A stretch of DNA of 64,000 bases from Streptomyces sp. NBC_00358 (GCF_036099295.1 NZ_CP107976.1:5084001-5148000), one strand, 5' to 3'. Positions 53,112 through 61,995 are shown, counted from the stretch's first letter. Notes: generated by a model from the letters alone, not told the origin. Program-made: numbers and translations.

Positions 53112-54913
53112 TTCACCGCTTCGAGCCAGCGGGCGTTCTCCAGGGCGCCGCCGAAGATGTAGCCGGGGCGTGCGTCGGCGCAGCCCTGTCCGCCCCAGTC
53201 GGAGCCGTGGACCTTGGCCGTCTGGCAGATCCGGCCGCTGCCGATGTTGATGGCGAAGCCCGACATCGCGGGGGCGTTCTTCTTCGTGCTGCCGATGTAG
53301 TTGTTCCGGCCGTCGGCGATGACCGCCGTCCACTGGGGTTCCCACTTGCCTTGTCCATTGGACGAGCCGGGGTCGTCGACGAAGGCGTTGGCGGCCGAGC
53401 CGCCGCCGCCGGACACCGCGATGTTGAGGGCCTTGATCGGACGGTTCCGGCCCGAGGTGCCGGCCATCGTGCCGTCGCACACGGGCTTCTGCCAGCCCTG
53501 TCCGGAGACGTAGGCGCGATAGCAGATGTGCCGTCCCGAAGGGTCGTTGCGGGCGAGACGGTTCACGGCGGTGGCGGCGGTGTCCTGCGCGGGCTTCGCC
53601 GTCACCGTGGCCTGCGGCGGCCTCGCGGTGACCGTCACGGTGACTCCTCCGCCGCTCCTCGGGTCCTTGGCGCCCTTGGGCCCCTTGGACTCCTTCGCGC
53701 CCTTGGACTCCTTCGGCCCGGCCGACGGCGAGGCCGAGGAACGGGGTGGCGGCGACATGCTCGCGGAAGAGGTGGAGATCGGTCCCGACTTCTCGGCCTG
53801 GGGGCGTCCGTTCGTCTCGTCGCTGGACCGGGCGGTCTGTTTCTGGTGCCCGCCGTCGTCCGAGCCGCCGCTGCCCAGGATCACCAGCGGAACGATCACG
53901 AGTGCGGCCGCGACCAGGGCCACCGGCCCGACCACCAGGGGCCGGTGGAGCAGGCCAGGCCCCACGTACTCGTCGTCCGACTGACGCGTTCCACTCCTTC
54001 GGACGAGTTGCGGGGCGGGTTGCGGGACGGGCCTCGCGCCGGGTTCGCCACCCCCGCCGAGGTCGCTGCCCCCGCTTGGGGAGGGCGGCGGGGGCAGCGG
54101 CATGGATTCCCGCCGGCGCTGCCGCGCCAGCGTGTACGCCTCGACGTCGAAATCGTCGTCATCGTCGTCGCCATGGTCATGGTCATCGTCGGCAGCGGCG
54201 AGGTCGTCTTCGTCGTCCAGACCTTCTTCGGCCCGGTCGAAGTCCAGGTCGTCGACGTCCTCGTTGAGCCGCTCGTCGGGTGCCGCCCCTTCGGCGAACC
54301 TCTCGGTGGGGCCGTTTCCGGCGGGGCCGGTTCCCGCGTGCGCCGCGGCCGGGTTCTCGTTCTCGACCGGTTCCGGAGACCCCTCGGCGCCTGGCATCGG
54401 CGCCCGGGCGGGAGCCGGTGGCGCCTCGGCGGTCCGGGAAGGCTGCGGCTGTTCCCGCTGGTCCACCAGCGTGCTCGAACCGTCCGGGGCCACCTCGACG
54501 AACGCCACGTAACCCGCCGAGGGGTCCGAGACGGTAGCGGTCACGGTGGCGCCGCGGTCCCGCGCGTATCCGTGCAGCACGTCGAGGATCGCGGCGTCGA
54601 CCGTCAGTCCGTCCGGCGACGGTACGGGCTCACCGTCGATGACGGCGGAGCCGTCGCCTGAGATGACCACCGCGAAGCCGGGAACCGGCTCGGCCGCCTC
54701 CCCCAGGGCTCCGGGCTCGGCCGCCTCCCCCGCGGCTCCGGGCGCGGGCACCTTCCCCACGGGTCCGGGCTCGGCCGCCTCCGCCACCCGTTCGGGTGGT
54801 TCAGGCGCGGTCGCATCCCCCGCCGGTTCCGGCCCGCTGGGATCCGTCGGCCTCGTGGGCGCGGAGGGGTCGCCCTCCGCGGTCGGTTCGGGCGTCTCTT
54901 CATCCCGGCTCAT
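53099..54913 (-). CDS. Membrane protein with W/G-rich extracellular repeats
   Basis: 604 residues. N-terminal half intracellular: Pro/Glu/Ala-rich (residues ~1-75), a small conserved-looking domain (FAVVISGDGSAVIDGEPV to GSSTLVDQREQ, ~78-150), then acidic low complexity. One membrane helix (VVGPVALVAAALVIVPLVIL, near residue 285), a Ser/Lys/Gly/Pro stalk, and a C-terminal extracellular domain with two copies of a ~75-residue repeat: YRAYVSGQGWQKPVCDG...KALNIAV and AKVHGSDWGGQGCADA...LEAVKFTV. This resembles the hydrophobic-W (ChW) repeats of other Gram-positives. An ECF-type promoter lies upstream. GGAAGGAAG precedes ATG 54913. Confidence 0.68.
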   Translation of the reverse strand: MSRDEETPEPTAEGDPSAPTRPTDPSGPEPAGDATAPEPPERVAEAAEPGPVGKVPAPGAAGEAAEPGALGEAAEPVPGFAVVISGDGSAVIDGEPVPSPDGLTVDAAILDVLHGYARDRGATVTATVSDPSAGYVAFVEVAPDGSSTLVDQREQPQPSRTAEAPPAPARAPMPGAEGSPEPVENENPAAAHAGTGPAGNGPTERFAEGAAPDERLNEDVDDLDFDRAEEGLDDEDDLAAADDDHDHGDDDDDDFDVEAYTLARQRRRESMPLPPPPSPSGGSDLGGGGEPGARPVPQPAPQLVRRSGTRQSDDEYVGPGLLHRPLVVGPVALVAAALVIVPLVILGSGGSDDGGHQKQTARSSDETNGRPQAEKSGPISTSSASMSPPPRSSASPSAGPKESKGAKESKGPKGAKDPRSGGGVTVTVTARPPQATVTAKPAQDTAATAVNRLARNDPSGRHICYRAYVSGQGWQKPVCDGTMAGTSGRNRPIKALNIAVSGGGGSAANAFVDDPGSSNGQGKWEPQWTAVIADGRNNYIGSTKKNAPAMSGFAINIGSGRICQTAKVHGSDWGGQGCADARPGYIFGGALENARWLEAVKFTV

Positions 54914-54980
54914 GGAGCTTCCTTCCTGACGTCCCGGTCGCGTGGCGCCGGCCGGGCCCGTCGCGTCGGTTTCTCGTAGC

Positions 54981-55015
54981 GCAACGGACGCCGTCCGGGA
55001 TCGGTTCAATCCCGG
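54981..55015 (-). promoter_or_regulatory. ECF-type promoter for the W/G-repeat gene
   Basis: On the minus strand TTGAACCG is followed by TCCGTTGC; counted from GAAC to CGTT the spacer is 17 bases. The flanks CCGGGATTGAACCG and TCCGTTGC match the copy at 63801-63834 closely. It ends about 68 bases upstream of the start codon. Confidence 0.65.
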
Positions 55016-55107
55016 AGCCGTGCGGGACCGGGGCACGAGAGACGTGTGGGCTCCTCCACACTTCCAACACCCCTGATATGACACGGGTGTTCAGTAGGGT
55101 GCAGAGA

Positions 55108-58050
55108 GTGAACGCCTACGAGAATTCCGTGCGCTTCACCGTGCTGGGACCGGTCCGGGCATGGCGTGGTGAGCAGGAGGTGGATGTCGGTTCCCCGCAG
55201 CAGCGGGCCGTGCTGGCGGCGCTGCTGCTCCGGCGAGGGCGCCCCGTCATGCTCGGCGAACTCCTCGACGCGGTCTGGGGCGAGGAGTCGCCGACGGCCG
55301 CGGTGTCGGTCGTACGGACTTATGTGTCGCGCCTGCGCAAGGGGCTGGAGCCGGGGCGGGACGCCGGCGCTCCCCGGGTGGTCGTCTCGGTCGGTGACGG
55401 ATATCTGCTCCGGATCCCCGAAGGCGCCCTGGACCTCGGGGTGTTCGAGCAGCGTGTCGCCGAGGCCAGGAAGCTGCGGGCCGGGGGCGATCCGTCCGCG
55501 GCGGCCGGTCTGCTGCACGCCGCGCTCGGCGGCTGGCAGGGAGCGGCACTGGCCGGAGTGCCCGGACCGCTCGCCGAGTCCGAGCGCTCCCGGCTGGACG
55601 AACAGCGGCTGGCCGCGCTGGAGATGCGGCTGGACGTCGACGTGGAACTCGGACGCCACGGCGAAGTGATCGCCGAAATGGTCTCGTTGACCGGGAAGTA
55701 CCCGCTGCGGGAGCAGCTGTGCCGACTCCTCATGCTGGCGCTCTACAGGTCCGGTCGGCAGGCCGAGGCGCTGGCCGCCTACCGCAGGGCGCGCGGCACC
55801 CTGGTGGCCGAGCTGGGCATCGAGCCCGGCGCGCCGCTGAAGGAACTGCACGACCGCATCCTGGCCGCCGACGTGTCCCTGGACGCCGTGCCGCCCCGGG
55901 ACGCCGTGCCGCCCCGTACGCACCGGGCGCCCGAACCCGAGCCGTCCGTGAGACCGGCACCGCCGGTCGTCACGCACCCGGCGCTTCCGGCTCAACTGCC
56001 CTCCGACCTGCCGACGTTCGTCGGCCGTGAAACCGAACTCAACCGGGTGCGCGCCCTGTTGCCCGGGACGGGTGACGCTCCGACCTCGGTGGTGATCGGC
56101 GCGATCGGCGGCATGGCCGGGATAGGCAAGACCACCTTGGCCGTGCACTGGGCCCACGAGATCGCCGACCGCTTCCCGGACGGACAGCTCTACGTCAACC
56201 TGCGCGGCTTCGACCCGACGGGCGTGGTGGTGGTGCCGGACGACGCCATCCGAATCTTCCTCGACGCGCTCGGCGTCCCCCCGATGCGGATTCCCGCGAG
56301 TCTCGACGCCCAGGCGGCGCTCTACCGCAGCATGCTCGCCCAGCGCCGGGTGCTCGTCCTGCTCGACAACGCCCGCGACACCGAGCAGGTCCGTCCGCTG
56401 CTGCCCGGCTCCCCCGGCTGTCTGGTCATCGTCACCAGCCGCAACCAGCTCACCGGTCTGGTCGCCGCGGAGGGCGCGCACCCGCTGACGCTGGACCAGT
56501 TGACGCCGGCCGAGGCGTACGACCTCCTGGCGCGCCGTCTCGGCACCGCCCGGCCGGCGGCGGAACCGCGGGCGGTGGACGAGATCATCACGCGGTGCGC
56601 CCGGCTGCCGCTGGCGCTGTCCATCGTCGCCGCCCACGCCGCCGCGCACCCCGGCTTCCCGCTCAGTGCCATCGTCGACGAGCTCCGTGAGAGCCACGGC
56701 AGCCTCGACGCCTTCGCGGGCGGAGAGGACCTCAGCACCGACGTACGGGCCGTCTTCTCCTGGTCGTACAAGGCGCTGTCCGCTCCGGCCGCGCGCCTCT
56801 TCCATCTGCTGAGCCTGCACTCCGGGCCGGACATCTCCGCGCCCGCCGCGGCCGCGCTCGCCGGGCTTCCGCCCCGGGAGGCCCGGGGCCTGCTCGTCGA
56901 GCTCACCCGCGCCCATCTGCTCAGCGAGCACTTCCCCGGCCGCTACACCCTGCACGACCTGCTGCGCGTGTACGCCGCCGAACGCGTCCGGGCCGAGGAG
57001 GCACCGGGGGAGCGGGACCGGGCGGTGGAGCGACTGCTCTCCTGGTACCTGCACACCGCCGACGCCGCCTACCCGCACATCACCCCGCGCCGACAGCGGA
57101 TCGCCCTCGATCCGCCGCCTCCCGGGTGCCGTCCGCTGGAGTTCACGACGTACGACGACGCGCTCGGCTGGTGCGAGAAGGAGCGGGGCAACCTGGTCAG
57201 CGCGGTGCACACGGCCGCCGCGTCCGGGCATCCCGGCATCGCCTGGCGGCTGCCCGCCGTCCTGTGGGGCTTCTTCTACCTCCGCAGCCACATGCACGAC
57301 TGGCTCGACACCGCCCGGGTGGGGCTGGCCGCCGCCCGCGCCGCCCACGACCGTGTGGGTGAGGCCCAGGGGCTCGCGGACCTGGCCGCCGCCGAGCGCA
57401 GCTCGGGCCGGTTCGACGAGACGATCGACTACCTGCGCCGCGCGATGGTCGCCTACCGCGATCTCGGGGACCACGACGGCAGGGGGTCGGCCGTGTCCAA
57501 TCTGGGTGACGCCTATCTCCAGACCGGGCAGCTCGCCAAGGCTGTCGAGTACACCCGCCGCGGGCTGGCCATCGAGCGGGTCATCGGGAGTGCCTGGGGC
57601 GAAGGGATCGCCCTGAGCAACCTGGGCGACGCCTATCAGCGGCTCGGCCGGTTCGGCGAGGCCGTCGACTGCCTGGACCAGGCGCTGGTCATCCTGCGCG
57701 CCAACGGGAACCTGTGGGTCGAGGGCATCACCCTCGGCATCCTCGGCACCGTCCACCGTCGTCTCGGGCACTACGACGCGGCGGTCGAGTACCACCTCCA
57801 GGCGCTCAGGACCCACCGGGACATCGGCAACCGGTGGGGCGAGGGCCACACCCTGAGCAACCTCGGGGACGTCCGTCTGGACGCCCGGGAACCGGAGGCC
57901 GCGCGCGAGAGCTGGCTCCAGGCCCTGGCCATCTTCGTGGAGTTCGATCATCCGGACGCGGAGAAGGTCCGTGCGCGGCTCGGCCGTCTGGAGAACGGGC
58001 CGCCCGGCGTCGGCGCCCAGGAGGCTGCCGAGCCGGGACGGACCGCCTGA
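55108..58050 (+). CDS. AfsR-like SARP/NB-ARC/TPR transcriptional regulator
   Basis: 980 residues. An OmpR-type DNA-binding domain (RFTVLGPVRAWRG, VVRTYVSRLRKGLEP) and bacterial transcription activation domain fill residues ~1-255. An NB-ARC ATPase follows (Walker A GGMAGIGKTTLA near residue 337, VLVLLDNA, SLSTDVRAVFSWSYK-type winged helix region), then tetratricopeptide repeats from ~residue 750 (AVSNLGDAYLQTGQLAKAVE and similar). Such regulators activate biosynthetic or developmental genes. TAGGGT ends 7 bases before the GTG at 55108, so I prefer this leaderless start; ATG 55078 would add 10 residues. It is the only regulator in the right-hand block. Confidence 0.87.
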   Translation: MNAYENSVRFTVLGPVRAWRGEQEVDVGSPQQRAVLAALLLRRGRPVMLGELLDAVWGEESPTAAVSVVRTYVSRLRKGLEPGRDAGAPRVVVSVGDGYLLRIPEGALDLGVFEQRVAEARKLRAGGDPSAAAGLLHAALGGWQGAALAGVPGPLAESERSRLDEQRLAALEMRLDVDVELGRHGEVIAEMVSLTGKYPLREQLCRLLMLALYRSGRQAEALAAYRRARGTLVAELGIEPGAPLKELHDRILAADVSLDAVPPRDAVPPRTHRAPEPEPSVRPAPPVVTHPALPAQLPSDLPTFVGRETELNRVRALLPGTGDAPTSVVIGAIGGMAGIGKTTLAVHWAHEIADRFPDGQLYVNLRGFDPTGVVVVPDDAIRIFLDALGVPPMRIPASLDAQAALYRSMLAQRRVLVLLDNARDTEQVRPLLPGSPGCLVIVTSRNQLTGLVAAEGAHPLTLDQLTPAEAYDLLARRLGTARPAAEPRAVDEIITRCARLPLALSIVAAHAAAHPGFPLSAIVDELRESHGSLDAFAGGEDLSTDVRAVFSWSYKALSAPAARLFHLLSLHSGPDISAPAAAALAGLPPREARGLLVELTRAHLLSEHFPGRYTLHDLLRVYAAERVRAEEAPGERDRAVERLLSWYLHTADAAYPHITPRRQRIALDPPPPGCRPLEFTTYDDALGWCEKERGNLVSAVHTAAASGHPGIAWRLPAVLWGFFYLRSHMHDWLDTARVGLAAARAAHDRVGEAQGLADLAAAERSSGRFDETIDYLRRAMVAYRDLGDHDGRGSAVSNLGDAYLQTGQLAKAVEYTRRGLAIERVIGSAWGEGIALSNLGDAYQRLGRFGEAVDCLDQALVILRANGNLWVEGITLGILGTVHRRLGHYDAAVEYHLQALRTHRDIGNRWGEGHTLSNLGDVRLDAREPEAARESWLQALAIFVEFDHPDAEKVRARLGRLENGPPGVGAQEAAEPGRTA

Positions 58051-58164
58051 CATACGTCTCTCCTTCGATCCCGCGATGCCGATGTCTTCGGGGCGTTCCG
58101 TGCGTTCGGTGCGTGCTGTGGCGCGACCGGTGGCTTCGGTGTTCTCGGTGTTCTCGATCAGGGT

Positions 58165-58199
58165 CCGGCCGGGGCTCCGGGGTGCGGGGCCCCGGCCGG
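58165..58199. terminator. GC hairpin after the SARP gene
   Basis: CCGGCCGGGGC (58165-58175) pairs with GCCCCGGCCGG (58189-58199) around a 13-base loop in the gap between the converging SARP and thaumatin genes. Confidence 0.6.
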
Positions 58200-58208
58200 G
58201 TTCACCAG

Positions 58209-58243
58209 AACAACGGACCGCGGCGGAGGCCGGTTCAACCCGG
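58209..58243 (-). promoter_or_regulatory. ECF-type promoter copy pointing antisense to the SARP gene
   Basis: Minus strand: CCGGGTTGAACCGG, then GTCCGTTGTTC, spacer 17 from GAAC to CGTT. It matches the copy upstream of the 73-residue gene even outside the core (GAACAACGGACC on the plus strand). Downstream on the same strand there is only the antisense side of the SARP gene. Confidence 0.5.
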
Positions 58244-58302
58244 CACGGTTCGATCGAAGACGGTTCGGGGACAGTTCCGGCCGAGGTCGGTTCGGGCCGG
58301 GG

Positions 58303-59886
58303 TCAGCTCGCGTCGCGGTAGACGCGGCCGCCGGCGTTGGCGGTCGCTCCGTCGTACAGGCCGGTGGGGCTGGTCACGGTCGAGAGCGTGAACCACGCGT
58401 AGCGCTCCACGAAGTCCAGGCCGTCCAGCATCGTCGTCGACGACCTGATGAAGTCGGTCTGCTCCTGCTCGCCGGGATAGCGGGGTGTGCCCCCGGAGAA
58501 GTCGATCAGGCCGTACTCGGTCAGCCAGATCGGCTTGTGGTAGCGGTCGTGGACGGCCTGGAGGTAGCCGCGCAGTTGGTCGACGGCCGCCGGGCCGAAG
58601 TCGGCGCCGTACCAGTGCAGTGGGATGAAGTCGACGCGCAGACCGCGCTGGGCGGCTCCCCGCATGAAACGGTCCAGCCAGCCGCCGGCCACGTCGGCGC
58701 CGGTGGCGACCGCGGGAGCGCCCAGCCGCAGGCCGGTCGCCTCCAGCCGTGGCCACAGGTCCAGCGCCCGCTCGGGAGTCATGGCGGCCTGGTTCGGTGA
58801 GTCCGGCTCGTTGAAGCCGAGCAGTTCCCTGCCCTCCGTGGCGGCCCGGCCCAGTTCGGCGTCGGTGACCGAGCCGGCACCCCAGATCATCGGGACGTAG
58901 TCGACACCGGCCGGCTTGGTCACGGCACCGGTGGAGGACGCCCAGTTGAAGTACCAGGACGCGCCGGAATCGGCCAGCGCCTGGGAGGCGCCGTCGACGG
59001 GGTTGAGGCTGACGCCCTTGCGGCCGGCGGCCGGGGTCTGCTTCCCGGGACCCGGCGGGGCCGTGGTGGCGGGGTCGGTCGGGGCGGCGGCGCCGGTGCC
59101 GAAGGCGACGGTCAGGCCGGCACACCTGGTGCACTGGTACATGACCCTGTTGCCGGGCTCGGCGTCCTGCTTGGACCAGGCGTACGCGGTCGGGCACCTC
59201 TGGTTGATCATGTCGCTGTACGGGGTCTTCGCGTCCCGGTCCGGGTTGACGCACACCAGCGGCGTGCCCGTGCCCGGGTCCTTGACGAGGTTGTCGGCCG
59301 GACAGGCGGACAGCAGGTCCTCCGCGCAGCCCGCGACCGCGCACGCCCCGCTCGGCGGCGGTGCCTCGCCGTCGGGCGTGATGGTGACGGGTGCCGCGAC
59401 GGCGTTGACGTAACTGACGTCGTACCAGGGTGCCAGGGAATCGGCCGGATCGAAGTTGAACTCGGCCAGCCCCGTGGGCTGTTCGCCCGTGGAGCAGCGG
59501 TCCGCGAACGGTCCGCAGTCACCGACGGCACAGTGGAACGTACTGCCCTCCTCGCCGCCGCAGCCCTGGCGGGCGAAGAAGGTGCCACGCCAGTGACCGG
59601 CTCCCTCGCGCTCGGGGACGGTGAGGGTGGCGGACTGGCCCGGGTCCAGCACCGGCAGGCCGGTGAGCGCGGTCGAACCGTCGGCGTTGACCGTACTGCC
59701 GACCCAGATACGGCCGGCCGTCCTGTTCTGGAGGGTGACGGTGTGCTCGGCGGTGCCGACGTCGGCGGCGGGTCTTCCGTGGAGGTCTCCGCCGCCGGAG
59801 CGATGCCGCTGGATCGCCACGGCCGTGCCGGTCACACCGACGACGACCAGGAGCAGGGCCAGGAGTAACGAGGTGCGTCTGCGCAT
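58303..59886 (-). CDS. Thaumatin-like domain fused to GH128 glycoside hydrolase
   Basis: 527 residues. An N-terminal hydrophobic helix (RTSLLLALLLVVVGVTGTAV) acts as signal or anchor. Residues ~45-245 are a thaumatin-like domain: TVTLQNRTAGRIWVGS, GDCGPFADRC, GLAEFNF, WYDVSYVNAV, CPTAYAWSKQD and many cysteines. After a Pro-rich linker the last ~240 residues match GH128 (Asl1-like) beta-glucanases, with catalytic Glu in LGFNEPDSPN and WLTEYGLIDF. Both halves suggest attack on beta-1,3-glucan, as in fungal walls. GGAGAGG precedes the ATG at 59886; an ECF-type promoter lies 61-94 bases upstream. Confidence 0.85.
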   Translation of the reverse strand: MRRRTSLLLALLLVVVGVTGTAVAIQRHRSGGGDLHGRPAADVGTAEHTVTLQNRTAGRIWVGSTVNADGSTALTGLPVLDPGQSATLTVPEREGAGHWRGTFFARQGCGGEEGSTFHCAVGDCGPFADRCSTGEQPTGLAEFNFDPADSLAPWYDVSYVNAVAAPVTITPDGEAPPPSGACAVAGCAEDLLSACPADNLVKDPGTGTPLVCVNPDRDAKTPYSDMINQRCPTAYAWSKQDAEPGNRVMYQCTRCAGLTVAFGTGAAAPTDPATTAPPGPGKQTPAAGRKGVSLNPVDGASQALADSGASWYFNWASSTGAVTKPAGVDYVPMIWGAGSVTDAELGRAATEGRELLGFNEPDSPNQAAMTPERALDLWPRLEATGLRLGAPAVATGADVAGGWLDRFMRGAAQRGLRVDFIPLHWYGADFGPAAVDQLRGYLQAVHDRYHKPIWLTEYGLIDFSGGTPRYPGEQEQTDFIRSSTTMLDGLDFVERYAWFTLSTVTSPTGLYDGATANAGGRVYRDAS

Positions 59887-59946
59887 GGAACGTGTGCCTC
59901 TCCATCGGGCGGGCGCTGAATCGGCGATCGGATCGTCGCCGCGGGC

Positions 59947-59980
59947 ACGACGGACGGACGGGGGTGGATGGTTCACCCGG
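59947..59980 (-). promoter_or_regulatory. ECF-type promoter for the thaumatin-GH128 gene
   Basis: Minus strand: CCGGGTGAACC then GTCCGTCGT; GAAC and CGTC are 18 bases apart. It is the weakest of the set (CGTC for CGTT) but sits at the expected distance from the start codon. Confidence 0.5.
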
Positions 59981-59989
59981 GGGTGGATG

Positions 59990-61336
59990 TCAGAGCCGTC
60001 GCGCCTTCGGGGTGGTCGTGTTCGTGTTCTGTCCGGTGCGCATGGAGGTGGGCACGGGGGTGGAACCTGAGCGGGAGGCGCTACTACGGGAGGTGGAGCC
60101 CGAGTGGGTGGAGGTGATCGAGTCGAGTGCGGCCCTGCGCCCCGCGTCGCTGAGCAGGGGCCGCGGCGCGTTCGTCGCCGTGAGCGCGGGACTGGAAGGC
60201 GCGGACATGGGCGTCATGGGGCTGAGGAGAGCCAAGGGCACGGGGTCGTGGCTCCCGAACAGCGGGGTGGTCTCGGCCATGGGGAAGTCATGGCCGAGGA
60301 TCGACGGTTCCCGGTCCGGGTCGCTGAAGCCGGTGTCGTTCCACGCGCGGACGGCCCGCCCGGCCTGCTGGACGGGGGTGGGTGTCGGGCTCACGGGGAG
60401 GGCGGTGACTCGTTCGAGTCGCGCCTCCTGGGCTGCCTGGAGGCCGATGGCGTCACTGAGCTGATGCCGGCCCGGATTGCGGGAGTCGTCGGTGCTCTGG
60501 GCGTACCGGGCACGCTGGGCCGCCTGGAAGGCATGGCCGTCGCTCATCCCGTCCTCGACCGGCCGGTCGAAACCACTCGTGGCCGACGACGCGACCGGGC
60601 CCCGCCGACCGGGCGCCCGGCGTTCCCAGACCGCGCGGCCGCGCTCGGACCGCTCCCGGTCCTGGGCCATGGTGGGGGTCCGGTCGGTGGTCACGGCCTC
60701 GGCGGCCGTGGCCGTCCGCGGTACCGCGCCCTGCGACAGGTTCCGTGTCCGCTGCGGCGGGTCGGCGCTCGGGGGAGCGTTGCGCCGCAGTTCCCTCAGG
60801 TACGCGTTGTTGGCGTACATCGCGACGCTCGGCATGCTCTCAGGAGAGCTGTCGTACGCCGTCCTCCACTTCTCCTCGGTTCTGACCAGCGCCAGAACCG
60901 CGTCCTCGAAGGCCTGCCGCGCGGGGAGCGGAAGCCGGCTGATCGTCCCTTCGAAGGCTTCCCTCGACGAGGGTGTCGGCTGGGTGGAGAGGGCCTGCCC
61001 GGGCGGCCCGCCCCTCATCGCCTGGGCCGATTCCGGCTCGGCCCGGCCGGATGATCCGTCGGCCTGCGACCCGCCGCCGGCCGCGGAGGCTCCCCCTCGC
61101 GACGGGGACCGGCCGCGGAGGGTGTCGATGAAGCGGCGCAGCTCTCGCGCCAGTTGATCCCAGGCGTCGTCCGTGCCACCGCTGCGCGCGTCGGTGCCGG
61201 GACGCCTGGCGCTCAGGGCGTACTCGGTCGCGAGCAGGCTGCGCGCCAGCCCGAGTTCGGGGGAATCCGGTCGCGCGGGCGACGTCCTCCCGGCCGGCTG
61301 CCTCCCGGCCGGGGAAGCGACGTTGTCTTTCGTCAC
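59990..61336 (-). CDS. 448-residue protein of unknown function
   Basis: I do not recognise the family. The protein is hydrophilic without signal peptide or membrane helix. Residues ~15-75 are helical (LGLARSLLATEYALSARRPG, WDQLARELRRFIDTLRG), another helical region lies at ~130-185 (ISRLPLPARQAFEDAVLALV, YANNAYLRELRRNAP), and the rest is disordered, rich in Ser, Thr, Pro and Arg, ending in a Ser/Thr tract. GAGGGG precedes the GTG at 61336. A promoter-like GAAC-N17-CATTG lies 30-55 bases upstream. It follows the 73-residue gene and precedes the thaumatin fusion on the same strand, each with its own promoter-like element. It could be cargo or scaffold of a secreted system; that is speculation. 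Confidence 0.55.
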   Translation of the reverse strand: MTKDNVASPAGRQPAGRTSPARPDSPELGLARSLLATEYALSARRPGTDARSGGTDDAWDQLARELRRFIDTLRGRSPSRGGASAAGGGSQADGSSGRAEPESAQAMRGGPPGQALSTQPTPSSREAFEGTISRLPLPARQAFEDAVLALVRTEEKWRTAYDSSPESMPSVAMYANNAYLRELRRNAPPSADPPQRTRNLSQGAVPRTATAAEAVTTDRTPTMAQDRERSERGRAVWERRAPGRRGPVASSATSGFDRPVEDGMSDGHAFQAAQRARYAQSTDDSRNPGRHQLSDAIGLQAAQEARLERVTALPVSPTPTPVQQAGRAVRAWNDTGFSDPDREPSILGHDFPMAETTPLFGSHDPVPLALLSPMTPMSAPSSPALTATNAPRPLLSDAGRRAALDSITSTHSGSTSRSSASRSGSTPVPTSMRTGQNTNTTTPKARRL

Positions 61337-61365
61337 GGTTGCCCCTCATCCCTGTCTGAACCTCG

Positions 61366-61391
61366 CAATGCCGGATGTACGACGTCGGTTC
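61366..61391 (-). promoter_or_regulatory. ECF-like promoter for the 448-residue gene
   Basis: Minus strand GAACC ... CATTG with 17 bases between GAAC and CATT. The -10 part differs from the others at one base (CATT for CGTT). Distance to the start codon is about 30 bases. Confidence 0.4.
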
Positions 61392-61401
61392 GGCGCGCGG
61401 G

Positions 61402-61623
61402 TCACGCCCCGCGCGGTTCGAATCCGCTCGGCAACGGCAGCAGACCGGGAGGCAGCGGGGCCTCGGGGAACCACGGGGCGCCGTTCGCGGGGAACCGCGG
61501 GGCGCCGTCGGCCGGTCGCGCGGGGGCCGTCCGGCGGGCGTAGCAGCCGTCCGCAGCGGACGCGGACCGGCGGCGCTCCAGCAGACCCTGCGACGCGGAC
61601 CGCCACGCGTGGGCTGTGGTCAT
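61402..61623 (-). CDS. 73-residue protein of unknown function
   Basis: A short basic helix (TTAHAWRSASQGLLERRRSA) is followed by one cysteine (ADGCYARR) and a Pro/Ala/Phe-rich tail (RFPANGAPWFPEAPLPPGLL). No family recognised. The case for a real gene is the strong ribosome site TTGGAGGTACGCC before the ATG at 61623 and the well-matched ECF-type promoter about 60-95 bases upstream. The Pro-rich tail suggests a binding partner rather than an enzyme. Confidence 0.55.
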   Translation of the reverse strand: MTTAHAWRSASQGLLERRRSASAADGCYARRTAPARPADGAPRFPANGAPWFPEAPLPPGLLPLPSGFEPRGA

Positions 61624-61684
61624 GGCGTACCTCCAACCTCTCGGCTGTATCCGTCGGCCGGATGCCGACACCAGTCGGAGGAGA

Positions 61685-61718
61685 ACAACGGACCCGGCGC
61701 GCCCGGCGGTTCAACCGG
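61685..61718 (-). promoter_or_regulatory. ECF-type promoter for the 73-residue gene
   Basis: Minus strand CCGGTTGAACCG ... GTCCGTTGT, spacer 18 from GAAC to CGTT. It shares GAACAACGGACC (plus strand) with the copy at 58209. Confidence 0.65.
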
Positions 61719-61900
61719 CCGTCCCCGAAAGGGATTCCGGTGTCCTGTGGTCGTGTCGTCGAACCCCTCGGCGGTACGGGCTTGTTGTGCGGGCGTCTTC
61801 GGCGTGGAAGGGCGCCCACGGCGCAGCCGCAGTCCACGCCTGCCGATTCGGCCCTCCGCACGAGGGCGAATCCGACGGACACACGAAGGCCGTGCTGAAG

Positions 61901-61943
61901 GGCCGCATGGCCCGCTTCGTCGCGCGAAGCGGGCCATGCGGCC
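61901..61943. terminator. Perfect 19-bp hairpin after the 556-residue gene
   Basis: GGCCGCATGGCCCGCTTCG (61901-61919) pairs completely with CGAAGCGGGCCATGCGGCC (61925-61943) around TCGCG. Confidence 0.85.
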
Positions 61944-61995
61944 GGGTCCGCGCCGCCACGAACACGCCGCGGGCCCGGGAGGAGCCGGTCAGTCC

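Larger units (their letters stand above)
61624..61995. other. Intergenic region with promoter and terminator
   Basis: 372 bases containing the ECF-type promoter of the 73-residue gene and the hairpin that closes the 556-residue gene. A plus-strand frame of some length exists but has no ribosome site and no protein-like pattern. Confidence 0.6.

Noticed and set aside
55006..58053. Minus-strand frame of about 1015 codons opposite the SARP gene, with a GGAGAG-ATG
   Set aside because: No protein-family pattern; composition is that of a GC shadow. I keep only the possibility of an antisense transcript.
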